Shown here: in pieces, positions 7,142 to 15,471 of the stretch
Layout of the letters: each line of letters opens with the position of its first letter
Numbering within the stretch: position 1 is the first letter of the stretch
Source: an uncultured Collinsella sp.
GTDB taxonomy: Bacteria > Actinomycetota > Coriobacteriia > Coriobacteriales > Coriobacteriaceae
Assembly: GCA_958451615.1 (NCBI GenBank)
Contig: CAUDQR010000028.1
Coordinates: forward strand, 1-26,712
DNA length: 26,712 bases
Direction of reading: 5' to 3'
Program-made: the position numbers and the translations under genes
The notes under the pieces: generated by a model
What the model was told of the DNA's origin: nothing
What the model saw: the letters and a program-made list of their open reading frames with translations, nothing else
Database searches by the model: none

Positions 7142-7264
7142 CTAAGTGAGTAGATTTTTACCGAATCCCTGACCACACCGACAGAGCACAAGTCTGTGAC
7201 CTGCGGTTTTATTGAGGCAAATATGTTGGGTGCTCGGCATTTCCAAAAAAGTCTACTCACTTAG
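7142..7264. repeat. 123-bp element with 13-bp terminal inverted repeats
   Basis: CTAAGTGAGTAGA (7142-7154) is perfectly repeated in inverse at 7252-7264. Allowing one bulged base, the match continues inward through a T5/A5 tract. No open frame of note lies inside. The element fills much of the 7062-7378 gap between the flippase and the phosphoesterase, where nothing else is recognisable. The size and ends suggest a MITE-like insertion, but no target duplication is evident. Confidence 0.6.
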
Positions 7265-7378
7265 CCAGCGGGCAGCCAAATGATTATTTAATCCCCGTCC
7301 CAGAGAAATCAATTAGCGGGCAGAAGGGCAAGAGTAGTCAAAAAAGCCCCGTCCCAAATTAGCTACCACTTGCACCGA

Positions 7379-8218
7379 TTATTCGCCCGGGTTGATGTTC
7401 GCGTAGAACTCCGCCCCATCATCGAGCCGCAGGATGCCCACGCGACCGAACTCGGAGCCGGTGGCGGCGGCGCAGTCGATGTCGATGCGATCGGGCACGC
7501 CGGCGGTATCCTCGCCACCCAGGCGCACAATCTGCCCGCGGCCCGACTCCTCATCGAGCCCCGCCAGGCCGCCAACCTCGCAATAGCGCCCAAGCGACAC
7601 CGTGGGCGTGTGGCCGCTCACCACGACCGGGCCCTCGCCCTCGGCAGAAAGCAGTCCCGTCGGCGCATCCCAATAGCCGTGACGAATCCACAGCAGGTCA
7701 TCGGACGACTGCACGGCGAGCATTTGCCGCAGCAGCTCGCTATCGGCATCGACCGCTCCCCTGCCGTCACCGCAATCGACACCATGCTCAAGCAAAAACG
7801 CGCGCGCCGCCTCGGTCTGGATGCCGGCATGCACCAGCAGGTACGGGCGCTCCTCGGTCTCGGCCACCGCGTAGAGCGGCAGCGCGGCCATCCATCGCAC
7901 GAGCTCCTCGTATGCCTCAAATTCCATGTCGTTGAGCTGCTCGCTCGTCGTCCAGCCACCGTTGATATCCCAGGTCTCGGCATCGAGCGGGTCCTGGCCA
8001 ATGATGGCATCGAGCATGATCTGCTCGTGATTGCCCTTGAGCACGTGGGCGTTGGGCAGCGAGCGCACGAGCTTAATAACGCCGACCGGATCGGGCCCGC
8101 GATCGATCATGTCGCCCAGCACGTACAGCGTGTCGTCGGACGTCAACGAGATCTTAGACAGGGCCTCGTCAAGCGCACGCACGTGCCCGTGAGCATCAGA
8201 TGTCACATAGATCGCCAT
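7379..8218 (-). CDS. Metallophosphoesterase, PPP-type phosphatase family
   Basis: 279 aa. The dimetal motifs of PPP phosphatases are in order: SDAHGH (residues 7-12, with Ala in place of the usual Ile/Val), LGDMIDRG (34-41), KGNHE (61-65), then LLVHAG near 127 and SGHTP near 197. These place it with bacterial ApaH/PrpE-like Ser/Thr phosphatases or diadenosine tetraphosphatases; the substrate cannot be told apart by sequence alone. The start has GGAGAGG 6 nt upstream. It stands alone on the minus strand between two plus-strand genes and is divergent from the antiporter. Confidence 0.9.
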   Translation of the reverse strand: MAIYVTSDAHGHVRALDEALSKISLTSDDTLYVLGDMIDRGPDPVGVIKLVRSLPNAHVLKGNHEQIMLDAIIGQDPLDAETWDINGGWTTSEQLNDMEFEAYEELVRWMAALPLYAVAETEERPYLLVHAGIQTEAARAFLLEHGVDCGDGRGAVDADSELLRQMLAVQSSDDLLWIRHGYWDAPTGLLSAEGEGPVVVSGHTPTVSLGRYCEVGGLAGLDEESGRGQIVRLGGEDTAGVPDRIDIDCAAATGSEFGRVGILRLDDGAEFYANINPGE

Positions 8219-8471
8219 GGTACGCCTCTCCTTGCATTGCGGTCTAAGCCCGGCGCCGCAACTAAAACTTCAAGTTGAACTTAAACGTTACCCATTGTAC
8301 TCCGTTGCAATAAAGCTGGAAAGGGTTTCCGAGCAGAGGCAAAGACGGCAGCCGTCTATGACGATATCGCGCACGCCCGTAATCCGCCCCCATAAACCCA
8401 CCACCTTTGGGTACAAATAACCGCAGACAACTGACCGTGCCACGCCAACCACCCAGGAGCGGACACTATCC

Positions 8472-10073
8472 ATGAACCAGATACTTCTCTTTATCGGCCT
8501 CGTCATCATTTTGTGCCTGACCATCAAACCCGTCGGCAAAAAACTCCCCTTCCCCACCCTCCTCATCTTTATTGCGCTCGGCATGCTGCTCGGCGTCAAC
8601 GGTCCGGCGCACATCGACTTTAGCGACTACGCGCTCACCGAAACCGTCTGCAGCACGGCGCTGCTGTTCATCATGTTCTACGGCGGCTTTAACACCAACA
8701 TCGACCGTGCCAAACCCGTCGCCGCGCCCGCTGTGCTGCTGAGCACGCTCGGCGTTATCGCCACCGCCGGCATCACTGGCGTGTTCGCACACTTCGCACT
8801 GGGCTTCGACTGGATCGGCGGCCTGCTGCTGGGCTCGGTCGTGGCGTCGACCGACGCGGCGAGCGTCTTTAGCGTGCTGCGCGAGCACAACCTGTCGCTA
8901 AAGGGCGGCACCGACTCGCTGCTCGAGGTCGAATCGGGCTCCAACGACCCCGTCGCCTACATGCTCACCGCGGTACTCGCCACCCTCGCGGCGGGTGGCA
9001 ACATCGACATTCCCGTGCTGCTGGCCAAGCAGATCATCCTGGGCGTGGGGCTGGGCCTTGCCATCGGCTGGATATCCAGCCGCCTGATTGAGCGCGCACA
9101 CGCAACGGCCGAGGGCGCGCAGACTATCTTTTTGTTCGCCGTGGCGATCGTCGCCTACGCACTGCCGAGCTACCTGGGCGGCAACGGCTTTTTGGCCGTA
9201 TACCTGGCAGGCATTGTGCTGGGCGCGAGCGACATCACCGGCAAGGTCGAGATGGCGCACTTCTTTGACACCCTTACCGAGATGGCCGAGATGACGATCT
9301 TCTTCTTGCTCGGCCTGCTCGTCACGCCCGCGCGCCTGCCGCAAATGCTGCTACCCGGCCTGGCGCTCATGGCGTTTATGCTCTTTGCGAGCCGCCCCAT
9401 CGCCGTCGGTCTGCTGCTGGCGCCCTTTAAGACGAGCCCTCGCCAGGTTGCGCTCGTAAGCTGGGCGGGCTTGCGCGGCGCGGCTTCGGTCGTCTTTAGC
9501 CTCTTTGCTGTGGTGGCCGGCGTTCCCGGCGGACACGACCTATTTGACCTGGTGTTTGTGATTGCCGTATCGAGCATTGTGGTGCAGGGTTCGCTACTGC
9601 CGGCGGTGGCGAAGAAACTCGATATGATCGATGCGGCCGGCGACGTGCGCCGCACCTTTAACGACTACCACGACGAGGACGGCATGTCGTTTGTAAAGCT
9701 CAAGGTGGGCGCTGGCCATCCGTTTGCCGGGCGCTCGCTCGCCGATATTGGCAGCGCGACGGACATGCTCGTGGTCTTGGTGCTGCGCGACGGGGCACAC
9801 CCGGTACTGCCCAACGGCGATACCGTCATCGAGGAAGGCGACCTTCTGGTGATGGCAGCCCCAACGTTCGAAGAGCGTGCCGAGGTTACGCTGCGCGAGG
9901 TCACCGTGACGCCCCACGGTCGCCTGGCCGGTCAGCGCCTGCGCGACGTGCCGCAGGGCAAGCACCCGTTTATCGTGGTGATGCTCAAGCGCGACGGCCA
10001 AACCATCATCCCCGATGGCAACACCCTAATATACGCCGGCGACGAAGCCGTCATCGCCACGCTCGCGTCGTAG
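8472..10073 (+). CDS. K+(Na+)/H+ antiporter, NhaP2/CvrA-like, with two RCK_C-like domains
   Basis: 533 aa. Residues 1 to about 385 form a Na_H_Exchanger (CPA1-type) core of 12-13 helices, including the ion-site region SVVASTDAASVFSVL and EVESGSNDPVAYML, and the SWAGLRGAASVVF helix. Two similar C-terminal blocks follow: VKLKVGAGHPFAGRSL to EEGDLLVMAAP, and VTVTPHGRLAGQRL to YAGDEAVIATL. Each ends in the '(G)D.(L/A)VI/VMA' signature of RCK_C/TrkA_C regulatory domains. The family exports K+ or Na+ in exchange for protons across the cytoplasmic membrane, gated by nucleotide or ion binding. The start ATG has AGGAG 12 nt upstream, a long spacing. A small palindrome AACTTCAAGTT lies in the 8219-8471 gap. 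Confidence 0.9.
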   Translation: MNQILLFIGLVIILCLTIKPVGKKLPFPTLLIFIALGMLLGVNGPAHIDFSDYALTETVCSTALLFIMFYGGFNTNIDRAKPVAAPAVLLSTLGVIATAGITGVFAHFALGFDWIGGLLLGSVVASTDAASVFSVLREHNLSLKGGTDSLLEVESGSNDPVAYMLTAVLATLAAGGNIDIPVLLAKQIILGVGLGLAIGWISSRLIERAHATAEGAQTIFLFAVAIVAYALPSYLGGNGFLAVYLAGIVLGASDITGKVEMAHFFDTLTEMAEMTIFFLLGLLVTPARLPQMLLPGLALMAFMLFASRPIAVGLLLAPFKTSPRQVALVSWAGLRGAASVVFSLFAVVAGVPGGHDLFDLVFVIAVSSIVVQGSLLPAVAKKLDMIDAAGDVRRTFNDYHDEDGMSFVKLKVGAGHPFAGRSLADIGSATDMLVVLVLRDGAHPVLPNGDTVIEEGDLLVMAAPTFEERAEVTLREVTVTPHGRLAGQRLRDVPQGKHPFIVVMLKRDGQTIIPDGNTLIYAGDEAVIATLAS

Positions 10074-10087
10074 CGGCCAGGGGTTAG

Positions 10088-10165
10088 CTAATTTGCGACG
10101 AAGAAATCAAGCGCCTAGAGAACCTCATGCCTTCGCTCGCAGATTTGGATTTGCCCGAGGAGTAA
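10088..10165 (+). pseudogene. Possible 3' remnant of a small gene
   Basis: After a TAG at 10085-10087 the same frame reads 25 codons ending EIKRLENLMPSLADLDLPEE and TAA at 10163-10165. It has no plausible start or ribosome site, but the acidic, helical composition looks like the tail of a real protein. It might be the leftover end of a gene lost between the antiporter and serC. Chance cannot be excluded. The rest of the gap up to serC holds only the serC upstream region. Confidence 0.25.
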
Positions 10166-10299
10166 AGCACCCCTCCCCCATGTAACCATCCTGTAAATCA
10201 TAGCGGCGCACTCGGGTTTTGCTGTGATTCGGTCGCGCCTGACGCTCCACTGTGCTAAAGTATCCCGAACGTTCAAACGACTACGAGGGGAACTAGAAG

Positions 10300-11424
10300 A
10301 TGGCACGTGTGCACAACTTCTCAGCTGGCCCGGCCGCACTGCCCACAAGCGTGCTCGCCGAGATCGCCGACGAGATGATGGACTACCGCGGCTGCGGCAT
10401 GTCCGTGCTCGAGATGAGCCATCGATCTAGTATGTACCAGCAGATCATCGACGACGCCGAGGCAACCCTGCGTCGCCTGCTGAGCATCCCCGACAACTAC
10501 CGTGTCCTGTTTTTGCAGGGCGGCGCCACGCTGCAGTTTGCGGGCATCCCCATGAACCTTATGCGCTGCGGCCGCGCCGGCTACGTCGTGACCGGCAACT
10601 TCGCCAGCAAGGCGTACCAGGAGGCCGCCAAGTACGGCGAGGCGGTGCTGCTCGCGAGCTCCGAGGAAACCAATTTCGACCGCATTCCCACCATGGCCGA
10701 CGTCAACGCGCGCATTGCCGCCGAGGCCACGGGCGACGGGCTCGACTACGTCTACATCTGCCAGAACAACACCATCTTCGGCACCATGTTCCACGAGCTG
10801 CCCGATTGCGGCGACGTGCCGCTGGTCGCCGATGTCTCGAGCTGCTTTTTGTCGCAGCCGCTCGACGTCGAGCGCTACGGACTCATCTACGCCGGCGCTC
10901 AGAAAAACGCCGGCGCCGCGGGCGTGACCGTGGTCATCGTGCGCGACGATCTCATCGCAGATGGCCCCGCCTTTGCGCAGACGCCGCAGTACATGGACCT
11001 TAAGACCCAGACCGCCAAGGGCTCCATGCTCAACACGCCTAACACCTTTGGCATCTACGTATGCGGCAAGGTGTTCCATTGGGTGGAGCAGACCGGCGGG
11101 CTCGCAACCATGGCCGAGCGCAACTGGGCCAAGGCCAACCTGCTCTACGACCTGCTCGAGCACAGCGAGCTGTTCCACGGCACCACACAGCAAGACAGCC
11201 GCTCCATCGCCAACGTCACCTTCCGCACCGGCGACGCCGAGCTCGACGCCGCCTTTGTCGCGGGCGCGGCCGAGCACCAGATTCAAAACGTCAAGGGCCA
11301 TCGCCTGGTAGGCGGCATGCGCGCCAGCGTCTACAACGCTGTGACCATGGAAGACGTGCAGGCACTGACCTCGTACATGAAGGACTTCGAAGCGCAGCAT
11401 AGTTTGAGCCCGCGATCTAACTAG
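10300..11424 (+). CDS. serC: Phosphoserine aminotransferase
   Basis: 374 aa, normal for the family. It transfers the amino group of glutamate to 3-phosphohydroxypyruvate to give phosphoserine, the second step of serine synthesis; the enzyme also acts in some pyridoxal phosphate routes. The N-terminus (VHNFSAGPAALP), the MSHRS motif near 45 and the PLP-lysine segment YAGAQKNAGAAG (Lys202) are diagnostic. GAGGGG lies about 9 nt before the ATG. serA starts 72 bp downstream on the same strand, and a GC-rich hairpin in that gap probably tunes expression between the two. Confidence 0.97.
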   Translation: MARVHNFSAGPAALPTSVLAEIADEMMDYRGCGMSVLEMSHRSSMYQQIIDDAEATLRRLLSIPDNYRVLFLQGGATLQFAGIPMNLMRCGRAGYVVTGNFASKAYQEAAKYGEAVLLASSEETNFDRIPTMADVNARIAAEATGDGLDYVYICQNNTIFGTMFHELPDCGDVPLVADVSSCFLSQPLDVERYGLIYAGAQKNAGAAGVTVVIVRDDLIADGPAFAQTPQYMDLKTQTAKGSMLNTPNTFGIYVCGKVFHWVEQTGGLATMAERNWAKANLLYDLLEHSELFHGTTQQDSRSIANVTFRTGDAELDAAFVAGAAEHQIQNVKGHRLVGGMRASVYNAVTMEDVQALTSYMKDFEAQHSLSPRSN

Positions 11425-11441
11425 CCCGCAACACGCGGGCT
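11423..11441 (+). terminator. Small hairpin between serC and serA
   Basis: AGCCCGC (11423-11429) and GCGGGCT (11435-11441) form a 7-bp stem overlapping the serC stop codon. No T-run follows, so it is more likely a partial terminator or processing/stability element inside the operon than a full stop. Confidence 0.45.
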
Positions 11442-11496
11442 GACCAGCCACCTCAGACCATCCTGTTTAGATCAAAACCTGCTAAGGAGTTTTTCC

Positions 11497-12660
11497 ATGC
11501 GTAAGATTAAGACCATCGACGACATCACCAAAGACGGCAAAGTCGAGTTTGGCGAGGGCTACGAGTTTGTGGGCGCCGCCGAGGAGGCCGACGCCATCCT
11601 GATGCGCTCGACCGACCTGCACGGCTACGAGCTGCCCGAGGGCATTCGCGCCATCGCCCGCTGCGGCGCCGGCGTCAACAACATCCCCGTCGAGGAATAC
11701 GCCAAGAAGGGCGTCGTCGTCTTTAACTCCCCCGGCGCCAACAGCAACGCCGTCAAGGAGCTCGTCTTGGGCATGCTGGTGCTTTCGAGCCGCGGCGTGG
11801 TGCAGTCGATGAACTGGGTGCGCGACAACGCCGACGATCCCGATATCCAGGTCGATGCCGAGAAGGCCAAGAAGGCCTTTGTGGGCCGCGAGCTCAAGGG
11901 CAAGCGCATCGGCGTCATCGGTCTGGGCAACGTGGGCTCCAAGGTCGCTAACGCCTGCGTCGATCTGGGCATGGACGTCTACGGCTACGACCCGTTCATT
12001 TCCGTCGAACACGCGTGGGTGCTGAGCCGCGAGGTGCAGCGCGTAGGCACGCTCGAGGACCTCTGCCGCGGCTGCGACTACCTCACCGTGCACGTGCCCA
12101 GCAAGGCCGACACCATCGGCATGATCAGCACCGAGCAGATCAACCTGCTGGCCCCGGGCGCCGTGCTCATCAATTACGCGCGCGAGACCATCATTGACGA
12201 GGACGCCGTCGACGCTGCCCTGCACGCGGGCAAGCTCAGCTGGTTTAGCTGCGACTTTGCCACGCCCAAGACGGTCAAGATGCCCAATACGTTTATTACC
12301 ACGCACTCGGGCGCCGGCACCGGCGAGGCCGAGGCCAACTGCGCCGACATGGCCATCAGCGAGCTCAAGGATTACCTGGAAAACGGCAACATCGCGCACA
12401 GCGTCAACTACCCCGCCTGCAGCATGGGCAAGGCGCGCGCCGCGAGTCGTATCGCCTGCCTGCACGCCAACGTGCCCAACATGATCGGCCAGATCACGGC
12501 AATTCTCGCCAAGGACAACGCCAACGTGCAGCGCATGACCAACGAGTCCGCTGGCGAGAACGCCTACACCATGTTCGACACCGATGAGCACCTGGACGGC
12601 AGCACGATCGAGGCACTTAAGCAAATTCCGTCGATGTATCGTGTGCGCGTGATTAAATAG
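11497..12660 (+). CDS. serA: D-3-phosphoglycerate dehydrogenase (SerA-like, with ACT domain)
   Basis: 387 aa. It oxidises 3-phosphoglycerate to phosphohydroxypyruvate with NAD, the first step of serine synthesis. The N-terminal substrate domain holds RCGAGVNNIP. The NAD-binding fold carries GVIGLGNVGSKVANACVDLG followed by YGYDP. Catalytic Arg229 (NYARETI) and His270 (ITTHSGAGTG) are present, and an ACT-like regulatory domain fills the last ~75 residues (NVPNMIGQITAIL onward). The catalytic Glu found in classical enzymes (in an IDVFPTEP-type segment) is not evident: the ungapped equivalent is Lys258 within CDFATPKTV. AAGGAG lies 9 nt before the ATG. Pairing with serC makes the pathway assignment strong despite the odd active site. 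Confidence 0.93.
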   Translation: MRKIKTIDDITKDGKVEFGEGYEFVGAAEEADAILMRSTDLHGYELPEGIRAIARCGAGVNNIPVEEYAKKGVVVFNSPGANSNAVKELVLGMLVLSSRGVVQSMNWVRDNADDPDIQVDAEKAKKAFVGRELKGKRIGVIGLGNVGSKVANACVDLGMDVYGYDPFISVEHAWVLSREVQRVGTLEDLCRGCDYLTVHVPSKADTIGMISTEQINLLAPGAVLINYARETIIDEDAVDAALHAGKLSWFSCDFATPKTVKMPNTFITTHSGAGTGEAEANCADMAISELKDYLENGNIAHSVNYPACSMGKARAASRIACLHANVPNMIGQITAILAKDNANVQRMTNESAGENAYTMFDTDEHLDGSTIEALKQIPSMYRVRVIK

Positions 12661-12699
12661 CGCCGGCGCCAATCCTGCCAGACAGACCACGAAGCCCAT

Positions 12700-12736
12700 T
12701 CGGCCCCCGTTTTCACGAAACGGGGGCCGATTTTGT
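12700..12736 (+). terminator. Intrinsic terminator after serA
   Basis: Perfect 12-bp stem, CGGCCCCCGTTT (12701-12712) with AAACGGGGGCCG (12718-12729), followed by ATTTTGTT. It ends the serC-serA transcript. Confidence 0.85.
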
Positions 12737-12980
12737 TGCTCCGGACGACTTTAAAATGATACCCAGAACAAGTTTTTTCAGATAATAGATAGTGAGGCTC
12801 AAGTCGCTAAGCACACCCGCTTTGATAAACAGCTTTATCAGGGACTTTAGTAGGTAAAAATCGATCACTATGTGCCGAATGTAAGTTGACTGTCCATTTT
12901 CCGAAACACCTTATTCTAGATAGCATTTTTAAGGCCCCTCCAAGGCGAAATATAAGTCTTTTTGTGACCAAAACTCTAGT
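12737..12980. other. AT-rich intergenic stretch without genes
   Basis: No coding frame is supported between serA and the minus-strand orphan gene. Base composition is clearly lower in GC than the neighbouring genes. The only structure seen is a small dyad, TGATAAACAGCTTTATCA at 12823-12840. The AT-richness matches that around the related frameshifted gene at 22298 and suggests an accessory insertion point. Confidence 0.5.
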
Positions 12981-13007
12981 CCGCGCGACCGTTTTCCACC
13001 CGCGCGG
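12981..13007 (-). terminator. Hairpin at the 3' end of the orphan nuclease-like gene
   Basis: CCGCGCG (12981-12987) pairs with CGCGCGG (13001-13007), directly after the minus-strand stop codon at 13008-13010. On the minus strand it is followed by ACTAGAGTTTTGG, a weak T-tract, so it probably ends that transcript. Confidence 0.5.
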
Positions 13008-14057
13008 CTACATTCCTGCCCAATCGATAAAAATCTCCTCACGAAGCCGCCGTTCGAGCTCCTGCTGTCGCGGCGTCTTGTCTTTCAGCGGCACATCGAG
13101 ATAGGACATGATGAGCTCCATCACCACGCGGAAGGCATCGGAGTCGGCCAGCTGACCATAGGTCATCAGAATGACGGGATATCCCATCGCTTGCAGCGCC
13201 GTCGTTCGATCGGAGTCCGAAATCTTGGATTCTATGGATCCGTGAATGGCTTTACCTTGGCATTCAACCAGACACTCTCTGCTGCCGTCCTTATTTGCCA
13301 GCAGGATATCGGCATAGCGCCTATCAAGCCCCGAAATCAGGCGGGCACTGCGCGTCAAGCGAATCTCGACGTTATTGGTAAGGCGCAGCCCTTCGCCGCC
13401 GCGCAACCTCGTAAGGCCAAACAGCATCGAAGCCTGGACCTCGAGCGGCGATGCCGCCACCCCCGTAATGCATTTCGCGGCACGCGTGAACGATTTAGCG
13501 CCGCGGAGCCCCGGGATCTTATCGACGTACTCGGTAAGTTCAGAGAGCTCAATCAAGGGAAGTCGTTTCCACAGGTCCGTTGGATTCCCCGAGGTATCCT
13601 TTACGTTTTCCCAGCCCGACCGTGCGTCACCCCACCGGCCCCCGTATGCCTGCTCAAGTGCCGACTTTACCTGAGGCGCAATCTTGCACACGGCAAAGGT
13701 GCCGCACATCTCATACATGCACATGATCAGACGCTCGTTTGAGACCGAGGAAGCCAGGGTCAGCAGGGTAAAGAGCGGGGACGCGACATCGAGGCCAAAC
13801 TCTGTCTGTCGCATGGAATCAAACGGCCTCTCCCCGTTCCAAACATGCCTGACAATGCGATCGCCCTTACGCCCGCAGCCGCCCTGCGCCAAAACGTGTA
13901 ACGGGGTGCCCAGGAAATGCGCGACGAGCGGATGCTCGCAAAGGCGCTCCCTGCGCGGATCGTCCGCAGAATCGGGCAGGTCCGGCATTATCGCCAAAAC
14001 CTGTGGAGGTATCCGGTGATACCGAAAGGCAGATATGTCGCACAGCATGTCGTCCAT
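13008..14057 (-). CDS. Orphan protein with DUF559/Vsr-like nuclease C-terminus (paralogue A)
   Basis: 349 aa from an ATG at 14057; there is no clear ribosome site, and a TTG at 14105 is an alternative. I do not recognise the N-terminal half, which includes a conserved-looking EMCGTF (116-121). The C-terminal third looks like a PD-(D/E)XK nuclease of the DUF559/Vsr type: SPLE (203-206), YADILL (Asp250), LVECQGKAIHG (Glu265, His272), then DRTTALQAMGYPVILMTYGQL. The frameshifted gene at 22298-23487 has the same order of motifs (SPME, MDAYL, VEYNGFYH, ERKNALASMGYGIITV). The product may be a DNA-cleaving defence or selfish protein; this is inference from fold signatures only. It stands alone, flanked by AT-rich DNA, and is divergent from the M20 peptidase gene. 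Confidence 0.65.
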   Translation of the reverse strand: MDDMLCDISAFRYHRIPPQVLAIMPDLPDSADDPRRERLCEHPLVAHFLGTPLHVLAQGGCGRKGDRIVRHVWNGERPFDSMRQTEFGLDVASPLFTLLTLASSVSNERLIMCMYEMCGTFAVCKIAPQVKSALEQAYGGRWGDARSGWENVKDTSGNPTDLWKRLPLIELSELTEYVDKIPGLRGAKSFTRAAKCITGVAASPLEVQASMLFGLTRLRGGEGLRLTNNVEIRLTRSARLISGLDRRYADILLANKDGSRECLVECQGKAIHGSIESKISDSDRTTALQAMGYPVILMTYGQLADSDAFRVVMELIMSYLDVPLKDKTPRQQELERRLREEIFIDWAGM

Positions 14058-14211
14058 AAAGGCTACGTACCCACCGCGCCGTTTGTAAACCCGCTCGGAC
14101 GGCAAACGCGCTGGCTCGGCCTGCGAACGGTAAATGCTGCTGCGCGCGCGTCGCGAATCTCTCAGGAGGCTTACAATCGGTTTGGAAAGCAGACTGATTG
14201 TGAGGTTGCAT

Positions 14212-15432
14212 ATGGTTGATGAGGACTTTGCCTGGCGGCTTGCTCAGGAGCTCGTGCGGATCGACAGCTCAGACCCGGGCGCGTATGAGGATGAAATTGA
14301 GCGGTATATCAAAGCGCTGGTTGAGGCTCAGCTGGAGCGGTTGAGTCATCCGGTGCTCCATGCCGTGCAGGTTGAGGAACTCGAGGTGCTCCCCGGACGC
14401 CGCAACCTTATGATTACCATACCGGGCGTGAGCGACGAGCCGCGGCTGGTCTATATCTGCCACATGGATACCGTCACCTTGGGCGACGGCTGGGATACAG
14501 GCATTCCGCCGCTCGGAGCAATCGTGCGTGACGATAAACTCTATGGCCGCGGTGCCTGCGATATGAAGGGTGGCCTGGCCTGCGCCATTTCCGCACTGTT
14601 CCATACGCTCGAGCGCATGACGGCAAGCGGTGAGCTGCCCCGACGTGGCTTTTCGCTCATCTGCTCGGTCGACGAGGAAGACTTTATGCGTGGCTCCGAG
14701 GCGGCCATTGATGCCGGCTGGGTCGGTTCGCGCGAATGGGTGCTGGACACCGAGCCCACCGACGGACAGATCCAGGTGGCGCACAAGGGGCGCACATGGT
14801 TCGAGATTGAGATGGCAGGCGTCACGGCGCACGCGAGCCAGCCTTGGAAGGGCGCCGACGCCGTCGCCGCCATGGCAGAGGTCGTCTGCGCGTTGCGCCG
14901 CGCGTTCATGGCGCTGCCCGTACACGATGAGCTGGGGCCATCGACCATCACGTTTGGACAGATCGAGGGCGGCTACCGCCCCTATGTCGTGCCCGACCAT
15001 GCCAAGGTCTGGGTCGATATGCGCCTGGCCCCGCCGACTGATACGGCCGCCGCGACGCGCATGGTAGAGCAGGCCATCGCCGGCGCCGAAGCCGCGGTCC
15101 CCGGCTGCCATGGAAGCTATACCGTGACAGGCGACCGCCCCGCCATCGAGCGCGATCCAAGCTCTCCCCTTCTGGCTGCACTCAAGCGTGCCGCCGATGA
15201 CGTGACGGGCACAGACACGACCGTCGGCTTCTTTACCGGCTACACCGACACTGCCGTCATTGCCGGCAAGACAGGCAACCGCAATTGTATGAGCTACGGC
15301 CCCGGCTCGTTGGCGCTCGCGCACAAGCCCAACGAGTATGTGCCCCATGCCGATATCGTTCGCTGCCAAAACGTGCTCATCGCGCTTGCCGATCACACGC
15401 TCTGGGACGCAAGCGGCCAAGTTGGGGCATAA
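14212..15432 (+). CDS. M20 family metallopeptidase (ArgE/DapE/CPG2 type)
   Basis: 406 aa. It is a two-zinc amidohydrolase: CHMDTV (His84, Asp86), GRGACDMKGG (Asp117, bridging), DEED (154-157, catalytic and ligand Glu), and a late His in HKPNEYVPH. The insertion between about 195 and 300 fits the dimerisation domain, with MAGVTAHAS. Relatives cleave N-acyl amino acids, succinyl-diaminopimelate or small peptides; several are annotated as succinyl-diaminopimelate desuccinylase or YgeY-like hydrolase, and I cannot assign the substrate. The start at 14212 has TGAGG 6 nt upstream; a TTG at 14182, served by AGGAGG at 14164, is an alternative in the same frame. A DUF1015-like gene follows 39 bp later. 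Confidence 0.9.
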   Translation: MVDEDFAWRLAQELVRIDSSDPGAYEDEIERYIKALVEAQLERLSHPVLHAVQVEELEVLPGRRNLMITIPGVSDEPRLVYICHMDTVTLGDGWDTGIPPLGAIVRDDKLYGRGACDMKGGLACAISALFHTLERMTASGELPRRGFSLICSVDEEDFMRGSEAAIDAGWVGSREWVLDTEPTDGQIQVAHKGRTWFEIEMAGVTAHASQPWKGADAVAAMAEVVCALRRAFMALPVHDELGPSTITFGQIEGGYRPYVVPDHAKVWVDMRLAPPTDTAAATRMVEQAIAGAEAAVPGCHGSYTVTGDRPAIERDPSSPLLAALKRAADDVTGTDTTVGFFTGYTDTAVIAGKTGNRNCMSYGPGSLALAHKPNEYVPHADIVRCQNVLIALADHTLWDASGQVGA

Positions 15433-15471
15433 TAAGCCGCGAACAAACCGACTCGCGCGTTAGGACCGCCC

